Assembly: GCA_031308135.1 (NCBI GenBank)
Contig: JAHLJT010000631.1
Location: forward strand, 173,745,282-173,809,281
Direction: 5' to 3'
From: Acheta domesticus
Lineage: Eukaryota > Arthropoda > Insecta > Orthoptera > Gryllidae
Length of the DNA stretch: 64,000 nucleotides
A model generated the notes under the pieces. That model ran no database searches. It saw nothing but the letters and a program-made list of their open reading frames with translations, and was not told the origin of the DNA. This document shows, one piece after another, positions 1-11,944 of this stretch. Position numbers and translations under genes: made by a program. Position 1 is the stretch's first letter; every line of letters starts with the position of its first letter.

Positions 1-515
1 CTGAATTCGATTCTGAAGCCAGAATTGCGCCACCACCCTACAGTTTTTTATCGCAAAAACCACAAACGAAAACTAGATTTTGGTGTTTTGAAGCATTCGT
101 ATAGCACAGAAGCCACAGTTGTCAGACACAAAACTTGAAACATGTTTCTCAATGTAGTATGACAACGCGCTGAATCTGTAGGCAAAATTGCGCCATCTTC
201 CAGGTTTTTTCGTAAAAAAAAAAAAACCAGTGAAATTTACAATTTACAATTTCACGGTGTTTTTTCGCGATAAAAACTGAAGGGTGATGGCACAATTTTG
301 GCTTCAGTTTTGGATTCAGCAACTCGATATGTATTGAGAAACATGCGTCAAGTCTTTGGATTTGACAACAATCCCAGAAAACAAAAAAACAAAAATACCA
401 TTTCGCGGTGGTTTTTCGCGATATAAAAATCTGGAGAGTGGTGGCACAATTTTGGCTTCAGGTTCAGATTGTGCGAATCAACATACATAAAGAAACCTGA
501 CAAGTCCTTGTGTCT
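1..515. repeat. Head-to-head palindromic repeat cluster, four copies of one motif
   Basis: A motif of the form GGTGGCACAATTTTGGCTTC occurs in plus orientation at about 283-307 and 437-461 and in minus orientation at about 13-38 and 170-204. Each copy carries the same flank: a CGCGATAAAAAC-type segment on one side and, in three of them, a TTGAGAAACATG-type segment on the other. Copies 1-2 face copies 3-4 around a centre near 235-240, where TTTACAA is also duplicated. The left edge may be cut by the window. No open frame. Family not recognised. Confidence 0.7.
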
Positions 516-1015
516 GGCCACTTCTTTTATTCTTGTGTGCCTGTGTTATTAGTATGTTGAATAGAAAGCGACAAATAAAATAATAACCCCTATGTTTTTA
601 TATTAATATTTATGAGGCAGTCTGCAGCATAATAAAATAAAAAAAATTAATGACAGAGTACAAGAAATTGTACTTCCAGAACGATTAACAACTAAATCAT
701 TAGCTTCATGGACGTGGGGGCCAAATTCAAGTTTTGTAACTACCTACAAACTTACGTTCTAACTCGTTTTTGTTACCAGGACTGCATAATTAAGTGAAGA
801 ATTAATTGCTACATTATTGCATGGTTAAGACGTGGTTATGAGATTATCAGCTGCGATTACGATTTAAAAAAGTCCGGCAAAAGCTAATTAGACACCAAGG
901 ACATGTGTAGGGTGATGGATATCCCGTGCAGTTTGCAAACTCGGCATGTGAGCGAGCTCCAAAGAGACTGAGGCAGCCTCGGCTGGAGCAGTGGAGGCGT
1001 CGGTCGCCTCGTGAC
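505..1015 (-). other. Predicted 3' UTR with polyadenylation signal
   Basis: After the stop at 1016-1018 the minus strand becomes A+T-rich. The first canonical AATAAA downstream (TTTATT on the plus strand) lies at 526-531, so cleavage at about 500-515 is expected. Variant signals (TATAAA, ATAAAT) lie closer, near 595-612. The predicted 3' end falls at the edge of the palindromic repeat cluster at 1-515. Confidence 0.4.
526..531 (-). terminator. Candidate poly(A) signal AATAAA
   Basis: TTTATT on the plus strand reads AATAAA on the minus strand, about 485 bases after the stop codon of the exon at 1016-1938. Chosen only because it is the first canonical hexamer downstream. Confidence 0.35.
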
Positions 1016-1938
1016 TTACTCGAGGAAGACGTCGCTCTCGGAGCGGGGCAGGATGAGCTTGGGCAGCACGATGGCCTTCTTGCGGCGCGTCTTGAGCGTG
1101 GCGGCGGACAGCGCGAAGGGCGCGAGCGGGTCGCCGGCTAGCGCCGCGGCGCGCAGCGGGCTGTGCGGCGACAGGATGGTGAGGCGGCGGTCGGGCAGGG
1201 CGGTGCCGGGCGGCGGCAGCGACAGGTGCTGCGGCACGGCCGCCAGCCGCCGCTCGGGCAGCGCCACCCCCGCGTACAGCAGGCGGCGCCGCTCGGCGGA
1301 CAGCGCGGCCGCCGCCGCCGCCGCGGCCGCCGCCGCGCCCGCCGCCTCCGCCCCCGCGTCCAGCGACGCTTCCGCCGAGCCGGGCGAGCGCCGCAGCCGC
1401 AGCTCGCGCTCCAGCGACTCCAGCGAGCGCGCCTCCACCGACGTCTGCACGAGGCGGCGCATGTCGCGCTCCGACGACGACGCGAGGAACGAGGCGCGCG
1501 GCGGCGGCGCCAGCAGCTGCGGCGCGGGCGACGCGCAGGCGGCGCGGAGGCTCTCCAGGGAGCGCGCCTCGGCGCGCGCGCCCGCCTCCAGCCAGTGGCG
1601 GCGGCCGCGCGCCGGCGACGCCCCCGCCGACCCGCCCCCGCTCCCGCCCCCGCCCTCGGGGCTCTCGGCGCTGGGCGACGACGAGCGCGGGCTCAGGCTG
1701 GCGGCCGACCGCCGCGGCACCGCCATGCCCCCCGGCCCCGGGCCCGCGCACGCCGCGCTCGCCGTGTAGCGGGCCGACACGGTGCGCGACGACGCTGATG
1801 TGGACACCACGGTGGTGGTGGTGGTGGTGGTGGTGGTGGAGGCGGTGGTGGTGGAGGTGGAGGCCGCCCGGAGCGCCTCCTCCGCGTGCTCGTCCATGGC
1901 GCCGCCCGCCGCCGGCGCCGCCCGCGCGCGCGCGACCT
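1016..1938 (-). CDS. Terminal coding exon of an unrecognised gene (306 residues plus TAA)
   Basis: Minus-strand frame read from 1938 down to the TAA at 1016-1018. I place the exon start after a GCAG acceptor (AG at 1940-1939), preceded by a pyrimidine-rich tract at about 1976-1999; one base of a split codon comes from the previous exon. Numbering the first whole codon as 1: Thr-rich run at 29-42 (the GGT repeat seen on the plus strand), Ser/Pro-rich 76-93, Gly/Ser 94-104, EARSLESL at 123-130 repeated at 168-175, poly-Ala near 201-211, LPERRL/LPDRRL duplicated near 226-252, and a C-terminal tail KKAIVLPKLILPRSESDVF. Codons are strongly G/C-ending, unlike the flanks. I see no signal peptide, membrane segment or enzyme motif. 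This looks like a disordered C-terminal region ending in a short conserved-looking tail. Family not recognised. A separate gene starting at the ATG at 2068 is the alternative reading, but the splice reading is better supported. Confidence 0.75.
1810..1860. repeat. GGT trinucleotide run inside the coding exon
   Basis: About ten consecutive GGT triplets on the plus strand, then interrupted GGT/GGA triplets. On the minus strand this is ACC coding for the Thr-rich tract of the exon, so it is a coding microsatellite. Confidence 0.85.
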
Positions 1939-2119
1939 CTGCGGGCACAAGGCGCGTCACGGGCGCACCGGCACGGGGGAGAGGGGGAGGGAGGAAAGGC
2001 ACCGCTTGCCCCGCCTGGGCCACACGCACGCGCCGCGACCAAGCCTCGCCACACCAAGCGAAGAGCACGCGCGCCGACGGGGTCCGGTCCGTTCAATATC
2101 AACACACTTGATGCAATTG

Positions 2120-2650
2120 GAAGCACATTATTAATATTGTAGGAGGTTGTTTGACAATTTGCTCTCAAGACTACGTTGTTTGAAAGCGCGGTTGGAATGA
2201 CATTAAAAAGAAAACGCATCCGGTTTCATCTCACTCAAGAAAAATCCCTTTTCACGGCTTTCTAGCAAAGGTCCTTACATTTAATGAAGAAGTCAAATGC
2301 TGTGTGCCCCGTTATCTGCACAATTCCATTTCCGTAGCAATATATGTACTCGCGTTGTTTGTGAAGTGGTGCTGTTATATCACGTCGTCCGTATATAGAC
2401 TCTCAAACGCCATTTTCATGTTGAGCGTGATGACGTTTGCGTCAGCACAAGGGCGTTTGTATCGTGAGAAGGCGTTTTAATCCAGTCTGTGACGTGCAAG
2501 AAGTGATGCGGTAACTGCTTAATAACGTAGTAAATGTTTTGGCTTTTCTTTTGCGGAGCTGCATGTCATGCTCTTTACAGAATTGATGATGAATTTGTAT
2601 TATTTTCACTCCTACAATACTCTAGCTTATGTCCATTTGATTCAATACAG
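2120..2650. other. No recognisable feature
   Basis: A+T-rich intron sequence upstream of the acceptor. I see no coding frame, transposon end or tandem repeat here. Confidence 0.5.
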
Positions 2651-2689
2651 GAGTTAATTGGTTAATTACTGATCATCACATGCCTATGA

Positions 2690-2965
2690 GCTCTGCCCTG
2701 GTAAAATTAAGATAGAGAGTTGACTTGTGACGTAAAGGCTAAAGTATAGCCCTTCCACCTCTGGTGTCTGGATTCGATCCCCGGAACAATCCAAGGGATT
2801 GGGATTGGGGCAGACAAGGTGGCGTCTCGGGATTCTCTCGTTGCCCTGCCTCCCATTCCACAATTGCTCCATCTCCCACTCACCTCATCCTATCATGTAC
2901 TCAAATTATACCTTGTATGTTGAGGGGCTCCTAGGAAGGAAGGAATGAATGAGTAAATAAGTATG
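2690..2965 (+). mobile_element. Possible SINE-like element
   Basis: A tRNA-like B-box (GGATTCGATCC at about 2769-2779) follows A-box-like sequence, then a unique body and a simple-sequence tail of GGAA and GAAT units ending in GTAAATAAGT. The layout (promoter head, body, repetitive tail) is that of a tRNA-derived SINE, but the A-box is poor and no target duplication was found. Confidence 0.35.
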
Positions 2966-4184
2966 ATTAAGGTAGATGACTCATTAACAGAGCAGCTATA
3001 TTCTCACGCACCGTATCTAAGAATAATAAATAACGAAACTTGAAAGAGAAAAAATCGATACAAACATAAATGAATTACATCATATTTAGGAATAAAATCA
3101 CATTCACTTTTCCAAATTATAGACTAATCGTCATCATCGGGACTATCACTCAAGTGCGAATTCCAAAATATGTTATGTAGAGTAGATTTTATCTATACTT
3201 TTCCTTCAAAAACTTCACTCTCTAAAACTGAACTACATGAAAGGTAAACAAATGTATCACTCCTCATTTGGCTTTTTCCTTAGATAGCAATAAACCGTTG
3301 CCCCTTAATACCGTTACTAACGAGCAAACGTCACAAATCAAAAAAGTCGTTCTTTGGAGGAAATTAGTCTTATTCTAATATGCACCTGGCCAACACTTGT
3401 ATTGTAGTATAGAATTCCTCTTCATATCGTGAAGTACTACAGTTCAGCTTTTTTCACACTATGGAAATAATTCAGCAGCGGTATTTTTGTCGACGGTTTT
3501 GAGCTTTTCGTAAATTTAGTTACCTCTTGTTGACTGCGTTCACAGCTACTTATTTGTTTCAATGTAAAGGAAATCGATGGCACCGCCAGAATTGGCCTGG
3601 ACCGCCCACACTGGCTGCTGGTTTGCACAATGCCAACTTTCCCGCGACTTTCCTACTTCTTCAGTACTTCTTACTTTTCTATACATTCTTTTTTCCATCT
3701 TTGTCCTTGTGTCGGAGACTTTTTGCTATTGCTGACGTCCGACGATGTGTCAGACTTTTACAAACAACAGACTTCAACTGCAAACGTCAGTGGAACTTTT
3801 GGGTAGTTGGCCAACTCTCGGCCACGACAAAGAAAAGTCAAGCAACTCAAAGCCCGTTTCTTCACCTGTGCTCACTTCTGCAAGGTATATTCCAATATTT
3901 GCATTTTTCTAATGGGGAAAAATGTTTAGAGAAACTGTGTTCACCTTTGATATACTCTAAAGAAGCATTAAGAAGTGAAATATGATCATATTAATTTATT
4001 GAATTGGAGATTTGCTACAAAAAATGGAAAATTTTAAATAATTATTTTCATTACCAAGATATTAATTTTTAACACTACTGTAGAATTTATACCTACAAAT
4101 ATTGAGGATTGTACGGGCTTCATAATACTTTTCCGTGCACTTCTAAATATGTTACCTGTTTCCCCGACAACGTGAAGCATAAAG

Positions 4185-4185
<1 letters not shown>
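2966..4185. other. No recognisable feature
   Basis: Mostly A+T-rich. A slightly C+G-richer stretch at 3570-3860 has an open frame of about 150 codons (3527-3985), but codon use and composition look random. Confidence 0.4.

Positions 4186-4186
<1 letters not shown>

Positions 4187-4242
<56 letters not shown>
4187..4242. repeat. TA dinucleotide microsatellite
   Basis: About 28 uninterrupted AT units followed by imperfect GATATA units. The Tyr-Ile frames over it are artefacts. Confidence 0.95.
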
Positions 4243-4245
<3 letters not shown>

Positions 4246-4249
4246 TATA

Positions 4250-6720
4250 GATATATCTGGAGACGGAAATGGGCACACGTTTTCTCTGGAGTAAAATTCC
4301 AGCATTACAAGTGGTAACGTAATGCAGTCAAGGAAAAAGTCAGCGTCTTAGAACATCTATCAACCGAATTCTTTTCCAATACGAATGTCTGTACTTGAAT
4401 TTTATTACGAGAAAAGCTTATTGGGATTAAATAGTATGAGTGAAAAAGTGCTCATAACTGCAATAAAATATTACCAGATATAACAAGAATGAAAAATTAA
4501 TCTTCCACGTCATCCATTGCAGGAAGCCGAACGAAAGCAGCAAAGACATATTGCATGAATAATTGTACATTTAATTAATTTTTATACTTCAGAAATCATT
4601 GGTTAGAGAAATACACTTTTCTTTCAATATAAAACTAGCGAACGGACTCCACAACACATGTTATTTGAGTTTCTCTACGTGAAACTATCACTTTGAATAA
4701 CATTGAATATATTCAACAGAATATCTGAAGTTCAAAACAGGAAATGTCTGACGCGTCGTACCTGGTACTGGCAAATATTTCGAAAGTGTTTAAAAAACTG
4801 TTAAATTAACAGAATTTAACGATTGCACCTAGTTTCATTAACTCATATTTAAAATATATCATACTAAACACTCAGGACCAAGGAACATGTAGTAACTTTA
4901 GTAGTACTGCACACTGTATTAAACAATTTCGCCCACTTTGAAGTAGATACTTTCAGAGCAAACTAATTGCCATCGCTTTAATGACTCCTCACTGCAACAG
5001 CATTCAGGACAATAATTGAAAAACCGAATTCATCACCCACTCTACTCGCAAAGCTTTCGTGGTACTGATCATTAAGTTAATGTTAATGGAATTTCTGTTT
5101 GTAAATACCTAAATCACGAACCCTGTTAGTAGTGCAGTAATAGAAAAAAATGCCATGTCTCCTCTTTTAGTAGAATCAAGGAGAGGGCATCATTTTAATT
5201 GCACTGAACCAAGTAACGTAGTTGTTTGAAATGTACAACGAAAACACACAACTGCTAATTAAAATAGTCCATTGTAAACGGGGCTTTCACATTTTGCAAT
5301 TCAGTTTCTTCATTCCTCTATTCACTTTTTTTAACAATTGACATTAATAAAAATTGAAACCTATGTACGCGAATTCAAACAATTATAGAAGATGAAATTG
5401 AATTATGTTTTCTTCATTTTGGGAGACGTAAAGCGGTTTAAAGGTATTACATCAATTTCACATCTTGAGATCACGAAATTTGAATATGTGAAGGAATGTG
5501 TACAGAGATTTTTAATTTATCTGTGCGTATACGAAGAAAATTATATCTTTGAAGAATATCAAAAAAATAAAAATTGTTACTGTTTATGATAGGTCTTCAA
5601 AGTCCATCACCGTAATATGCGTTATCAAACGTACAAAATGCTCATGCAGAAACGAGAAGTTTATATTAATTTACATGTTCGAAGCATTACTGCTGTTGTA
5701 ATGAGGTAAAATCTCAAGCGAAAACAAATTCCCGCACGGCACGAGCGTGGTGCGTATCTGAATGTGTGGGTTTGTGTTTTCAGTGCGTTGTCGTGTGATA
5801 CATGACCGTTGGCATGCGTAAATAAAATGGTAGCGGAAAATAAAGGTGGAAGTTTATTACGCAAGAGAAACAATAAGGGCCAACCATACGCACGTAGAGC
5901 GTCCAGTAATTTGTAAATTACTGTACAAAATTTCGCTGTTACACTGCTCAAAAAAATTATTTTATTATAGTTTTTCAAAAGTTCTACATTCCTCATACTT
6001 CGCAACATATACTCAAATAGTATTTACCTTCAAGAATGCGGTTGCAGCATCCGTACAAGTTTGCTACACCTGGAAACCGTACATTATGGTCCAGAATGAT
6101 GACAAAACCTCATTCTCTCGTTAGCAGGAAACTATGCAACTTAGCCGTCGATTCTAACGTGTGAACATTTTTACATCAGGCTTGTCTTCTTATTCACTTT
6201 CGACATTTTTTCCTAATAATTCCAAGTGAAATTTTCGACAATGGGAAACCGTTGGCCTAATTGCTACCGTATTCCTTTCCGCTCACTCTGATTCTTATGT
6301 TTCTCTCATACTAATTCTTATGATTCAGTCTCCACGTTCTAGTAGAAAATCTCTCCAAACGCAGATGATCGCGAGATTTGTCATGGCACAAAAGGGGGAG
6401 GTAGCGGAAGTAGTGGTAAGCAAATTATTCTTGCCCCCTATGATGTAAAATGAGACTTGTTGAATGAGCCTTGTTGATCCACTTTTGAGATTAAGAAAAA
6501 AGTTCGTTTCGAGGTCCATTTTATGGCGACAATAGTTAACTTTCACGGATTTTTCTGTGCAAAAACTGCGAATATCGGCTCACTGTGCAAATGCTTTCTC
6601 ACCGACGTTTGGCTTTTTCGCTCGACCGATGACGGAATAGCCATCGAAATAGCCAGCAGCCTTTGCTCTAAAATTAAGTCGAGTAAGAAGCCGCCCACTT
6701 GTACTGTGTATGGAAAAGCA
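4250..6720. other. No recognisable feature
   Basis: A+T-rich intron sequence. No coding bias, no tandem repeat and no transposon end that I could pair. Confidence 0.45.
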
Positions 6721-6724
6721 CGTT

Positions 6725-6955
6725 GTTAAATTGGACCCTCGGGTGGCCCTGGGGCTGCGCGAGGGCGGGCAGAGGCTGAGGGTGAGGTGAGGGGTGGGTG
6801 GGGAGGGGAGAGGGGGGGAGGCCACTCCGGCGGCGCCGCGCGCAGCTCGAGAGCAGCGGAGGGCGCGGCGCAGCGCGCGATGTCACGTCCTGCGCGCCGA
6901 GGACCTGTTGCCGGAGGCGCAGCCCCGGCCACCCGCCACCCCCCGGGCGTCTTCA
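6725..6955. promoter_or_regulatory. C+G-rich island
   Basis: Abrupt C+G- and CpG-rich segment in an A+T-rich context, with a purine-rich stretch (GGTGAGG/GGGGAGG) at about 6780-6820 and CGCGC clusters at 6833-6900. All open frames across it are low-complexity Pro/Ala/Arg, so I do not call a CDS. Candidate promoter, enhancer or untranslated exon. Confidence 0.4.
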
Positions 6956-7033
6956 ATACACGAAACGCCTCTACGAAAATATCCTATACGCGCGGGCTGG
7001 GGAGATTTTTACGCACGAAGAAAAATACTGTTA

Positions 7034-7552
7034 AGGCCGATATACACGGTACAGTTTTCGTGCGGATTCTTCATGCAGTCCGGACTTGACGCTTTCTGCA
7101 TGAAAAAATTATGAACATGTAAAAAACATAGTTTCACTCCAGCGCCTCTAAAGGCAGAATCGTTCACGAACGGTAATCGGCCATGTCGATTTTGTGGTTA
7201 GGTGTGTGCGATTGTATGAAGTGATATATTGTGATAAACTACCTCTTTCCTTAATTCAGCCTTCCTATTTTTATTCTTTATGCTTCTCATGGTTAATTAC
7301 TAAATCAAGATCACAGCCAGAACGCACGCACAAAAATACCACCACTGAAAGTACTCGGACGGCGCAATTCATTTGTTTCCCGGTAGCCCCCCTAGTGGCG
7401 GCTTGAGGCGATTCATGCAGAAAGCATAAAGTCTGGTATAGACCATGTATGCGCGGTTTTTTGGCTTTTATACTTTCAGTTTGAGATCTTGACGTTTCTG
7501 TATAGAAACTGTACGACAATCTGAACGAAAACTGTACCGTGTGTATCGGCCT
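7034..7552. mobile_element. PIF/Harbinger-like MITE with TTA target duplication
   Basis: The ends are near-perfect terminal inverted repeats of 28 bases with one mismatch (left starts AGGCCGATATACACGGTACA, right AGGCCGATACACACGGTACA in reverse complement). They are flanked by TTA at 7031-7033 and 7553-7555. The 3-bp TWA target duplication and GGCC-type ends are characteristic of PIF/Harbinger. A second nested inverted pair (TTCATGCAGAAAGC type) lies at about 7086-7106 and 7409-7432. At 519 bp and without a transposase frame it is non-autonomous. Confidence 0.8.
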
Positions 7553-7564
7553 TTAAAGATCACA

Positions 7565-7920
7565 TTTTTTATCCCATCAGGTTCCGGCCATTTTCATCAG
7601 ATAAGCCGTCTTGGAGGTGATTCATGGGAGTGGAAATTATGGCTAAGCCATCGGAAAGCTGCTCATCCTAAATCATCTAATATAAGAGAAAGCACAACGG
7701 CTAGCACATTCCTTCCATCAGATTCGATCACCGGACCATCCATGTAAAATTTTGTGGTTGCCTCTAAGAAGGTTTTATCTTTTTCCCCCACGTTCTCATT
7801 CTACCAAAGGATCTTCAGTTCAGTTCTATCTACTCAATAGACCATCAGTCATGGGTATCAATGGCCTTAGTAATTGAAAGGTTGCTAACTCCAAAGAACA
7901 AATAAATAATAAATATAATA
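7565..7920 (+). mobile_element. Possible SINE-like element abutting the Harbinger MITE
   Basis: Contains a weak B-box-like AGATTCGATCA at about 7719 and ends in an A-rich AATAAATAATAAATATAATAA tail-like segment. The tail is the main evidence; no paired copy was seen in the window. Confidence 0.25.
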
Positions 7921-7924
7921 AACA

Positions 7925-10900
7925 TTGGGCTCACCTGCGCGGGATAACCACTAGAAAACGGGCCTCCTGACATCGTATCTTAGGCAGCAACACTCCGCCG
8001 TCATTTATCTTATATCGCCGTCTATTCTTATAATACTAAATTTTCTGATAATCCTTGTCAGACTTGCTTTTTATGCTTATGTCTCTCTTTATTCCTTTCG
8101 AGAAATAAGGCCGCGGACCAAGAATGCCTTGCGCAGAAATAGCTCCCGTCTACCAGCTGCGATGAAATTCGAATTTTTCCTCTTTTTCGCATAAAGAAAA
8201 AAAGTTAAGCTATAACCCTCCTCAATTTGCATTCATGGCTTGTTCTTTTCATAATTTGATGGCCCAACTTTTATAGGTTTTTAATTCAACGTTAATGTAT
8301 ACAAATTGCTTTACCAAGTTCAGAAGCATCATTTCTTTACTTCTGGTTAATTAATTCCGGAACTTAACTCTCTTAACAGAACACAATTCTTTCAATTCTG
8401 TATAAGTAGCTATGTTTCTATTAGAAGTTCACAGTGCCACCTGAATGGTCATGAAGTCTTTAGGCTGTTTTAAAGATGAGGCGCTATTATAAAATAGTTT
8501 TTTTTATTTTTTAATGGTTTTACAGTAATGTTATTTTGCTTTTATTTCAAATGATTTTCGAGATAGAACTTCCTTTTGAACTCGAAAATCTGTAAATTGC
8601 GACCAAGTTTGTTTTTAATTCTTATTGATTTAACTTTAGAGGTAATATAAAATCGTTATCAGTTGCAATCGTCGGATTGACCTTTAGTGACAGTCCAAGT
8701 GTCAGATTACGTCCTTTTAAAAAAAGCAAATAATTAAATCTACGGAAACGAAAATATAAAATGAAACTAAATCAATATTTGTATATTTTGAAGATAGTTT
8801 TAATTGAATGTTCTCCTCGTTTTTCTTACACATTTTTAATGCGAGTTGAGAATCTTTCAGTGAATATAAGTTATCAGTCCAGTTTAATTATGCATATATA
8901 CCTTTAGATGGGAAAGTCCATAAAATTGCAACTGATGATCAACTACGGAACACTCATTAAATAAAAAAATATTTAACACAAAAAATTAGCAATATTTTTC
9001 AAAAGTTTGATACTGTTTTTAAACCATTCAGATTAATTTTTATTATGCCTTCGGTCCCAGAGCTTCTCAGCGTGTTATTCACCATCAGCAGGCGAGTGCA
9101 GCCGTACTGGCCGAGCTTTTAAAGGCTGGTCAACCCAAGTTAGTTCAGCGACATAAATATCAAAGCCAATTCTCTCAAGAGCGATGGACAGCTTAAAATC
9201 GCAGCTGGAATGCCCAACTGCCGCCTGCTCGACACAGCCACTCACCAGCAAGGCGCGAGAGGCCAAAAGCCCCGATTCCACTTCCAGCAATTGAATCTGA
9301 AGGCGCGCAGAATCGAGCACAGTACGGTCTCTGGAAGAGATTATTTTAGCATTGTATTATTTTGCGAAACACCAAGCCCAAAACAGTTACTTAGTAAACA
9401 CTTATGACCAGCATTAAATCACCAGTTCACAGAAACCACTTAATCATTAAAGTTGTGGAGTTCGAATGGAAATTTCTTTCTTATCTTATGATCGTTGAAA
9501 CAAGAACAAATGAGCGGTGAGTGAATTTCTCGAAGAGAAGTGTCCCGACAGAAGACAGTAATTTGCAGAATAATATTATGGGAGAATATTGAAGTCTATA
9601 ACTCCATATATTTTTGCTTAAAATAACGAAACCTTTTGAAATAAGTTATTTACAAGTTTACCAAAAATGTTAGAAATAATTCTAATCAAACTTTACTGAG
9701 ATTTTACTAACAATTTTACTCTCTCAATTTTTAACTGCCACAATTAAACAAGATAATGCGGTGGAAAAATGTGTGATGCTCACTAAGGTTATTATGTATC
9801 CATCAGCCATTAATTACGAATTTTTCCGTAACGCTGTAATTAGATTTTAGCCGATAAATTGTGTGGGCTGTGGTCGTTATAAGCAATCTGGGACGTTTTA
9901 TGAAAATTACCCTAAAGCACAGCTAGTTTACATTTATTTGATGTTGCATTCACCATTCATCAAACTACCATCCATCATTGTTAATGTTTTTGTGTATTTT
10001 ATTGTTACATTTTAACGTGCTGTTTAAAATTTTCAATGCGCCACGATTCTACTATCGTTTTTTAGTGTAGTTTTCATTCAATGAATGAAGTTCCTAAAAT
10101 CCCTCATAAATTCTCACAGCAGTTTTAATCGTAAGAACAATCCAATGTTCTATAATAAAGCTTAATTCTTACAAGATATTAGAATTTGGTTGTAAAGATG
10201 TCCTCAAAAGTCTGTTTCTACACAGGTCGTGGGATGGCACTTCGCGATAATACGAGTTACGAAACCATTCTGTCGGTGAATTTGATTATACTTATTCAAT
10301 CAAGGAGAATTATGCAATTACATCTACTCTGATACCTGCTTTTGCACGCATCTTTAAATTAAAGTCTTTTAACTACCCTGAAGAACATTTTTACAATAAA
10401 ATAATTGATGGAACTGATATGATGGACTGATATATGTCAGGTGGCCAGCGCTAATTTTCTCGAATATTTACGAATTTCTATGCAAATTGAGTGTTCCTGC
10501 CCACTTGCCAACTTGATAATGGATTTTTCTTTTAACATGCGACAAATTTCACTATATTTAATAAGTATGAGTTGAGATAATAGATAAGCGTTTCACGAAA
10601 GAGATTTTGTCTACGGTTAAGACCATTTAGTACTAGAGGGTAAATTGAAGAGTATTAAAATTAGTTTCTATCTATGAACATTTTCAAAAATATTACTGGT
10701 TTGTAAACGAATCAGATAGAACATTACATAATTTAGAAGTTGTCAATTGTCTTATTTTGTTTTCTAAGATATTTTCATTCTATAAACTTCATTTCCACTT
10801 CAAAATATATCAATGGATTTTTTGTCCAACTAGATCGATTAAAACTTTTATCTTACGGATTTTTTACAGTTGTAATTTGTTTACAATGTCCGAAAACAAA

Positions 10901-11020
10901 TTTTGCTTTAAGGGATTATTTTAAGTTATATGACAATTTGAACACCAAAACATCAAAAATACAATGGATGGATAAAAAATAATGAGAATATTGCTGTAAC
11001 TTAAAGCCGGTGAGTCAGCG
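7925..11020. other. No gene; one mildly C+G-richer patch
   Basis: A+T-rich. A moderately C+G-rich patch at about 9055-9330 has an 80-codon minus-strand frame without recognisable domains. Nothing else can be supported. Confidence 0.4.
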
Positions 11021-11169
11021 TGCGGCCTCTGCCATGGCAAAAGGAAGGAATTTTAGACGAGCGTGTGCAACGAGAGGGAACAGTATTCTGTCAGTCTACT
11101 GCAGTGTGCAAATTGTTGAACTTCATAGCGATAGTGCAAGCGCCCTAACGCCATGTTTACAACGGTAGA

Positions 11170-11635
11170 GAAACGTTTGTGGCTTAAAATTGAAGTGGCA
11201 CGAGGTTAGAGTAAGCAAGAATGTTTTCCGGGATTGCGTGAAGCATGTGGTGATGCAGAGTTGCCATACTCCACAGTCGCACGATGAGTTCAGATTAGCA
11301 AGAGATCATGTGAAGGATAACCTCCGTACAAGACTATCCTTTGCACCGCTGAGAACTCTTGCACCGCTGCCAATGGGAGATTCTGGAACATCCACCTTAC
11401 TCATCCGATATTAGTACCTAATGATTATGGTCTCTTAGCAAAATGAAAGAACCACTCCGAAGAACCAGGTACATTGCCAGAGAAGAAATTATTCAAGCCA
11501 TAGGACGATCAATATGGAACATCAACAGAAATAGACGCGCAGATTGTGTACGACGCCTTGCTAACATTTAGAGAAATGCCATAATGACGGAGGCGATTAT
11601 ATTGAAGGAGTGTAAATGTAAATAAAAATGTATCA
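11170..11635 (+). pseudogene. Internally deleted mariner-like (SETMAR-type) transposase remnant
   Basis: Two separated blocks of a Tc1/mariner-type transposase are recognisable. The N-terminal helix-turn-helix part at about 11180-11340 reads WLKIEVARG then SKQECFPGLREACGDAELPY, later RDHVKDNLRTR after a frameshift. The C-terminal catalytic end at about 11374-11630 reads HPPYSSDIST, DYGLLAKMKEPLRR, REEIIQAIGRS and GGDYIEG. In intact family members several hundred bases of catalytic core, carrying the first acidic residues of the triad, lie between these blocks; here they are nearly adjacent. Stops and frameshifts confirm it is dead. The domain assignment is from family knowledge. Element ends were not located. 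Confidence 0.75.
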
Positions 11636-11824
11636 CAATCCTTAGTACCGTAGCGTGCCAAGCGGTGTCGTTCATAAACGACAATCATTCTTTTTAATAA
11701 ATAGAAATAAGAAGAGCGCACATTTTCTTCATCGTTGTTTGATGTCTTTTAGGTGCAATTGTTTCAGTTATTTCTAGTTTTATGATAATTTCCTACACTG
11801 TTGCCTACTTTCCATCATAGTACA

Positions 11825-11940
11825 TTATGAAACGATGTAATGATGGATATTAATACACGAGTGTGATATTAGGATAGGAGCGAGTATCATAAACTTCACA
11901 CGAATGTATTAATACCCATTACATTGAGTTTCATACGGTC
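11825..11940. mobile_element. Foldback MITE, copy 1
   Basis: Arms of about 45-50 bases (TATGAAAC, GTAATG, TATTAATACA, CGTGTGA) read inward from 11827 and outward to about 11936 as an imperfect inverted repeat around GGAGCGAG. The same layout recurs at 22060-22172. Confidence 0.6.
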
Positions 11941-11944
11941 CTTT

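Noticed and set aside
1011..2142. Long plus-strand open frames over the terminal exon
   Set aside because: Composition shadows of the minus-strand exon: Arg/Ala/Val-rich, no splice logic, no recognisable motifs.
3527..3985. 152-codon plus-strand frame
   Set aside because: Random-looking codon use and no homology that I can recognise.
4034..4305. Tyr-Ile repeat peptides
   Set aside because: Translation of the TA microsatellite.
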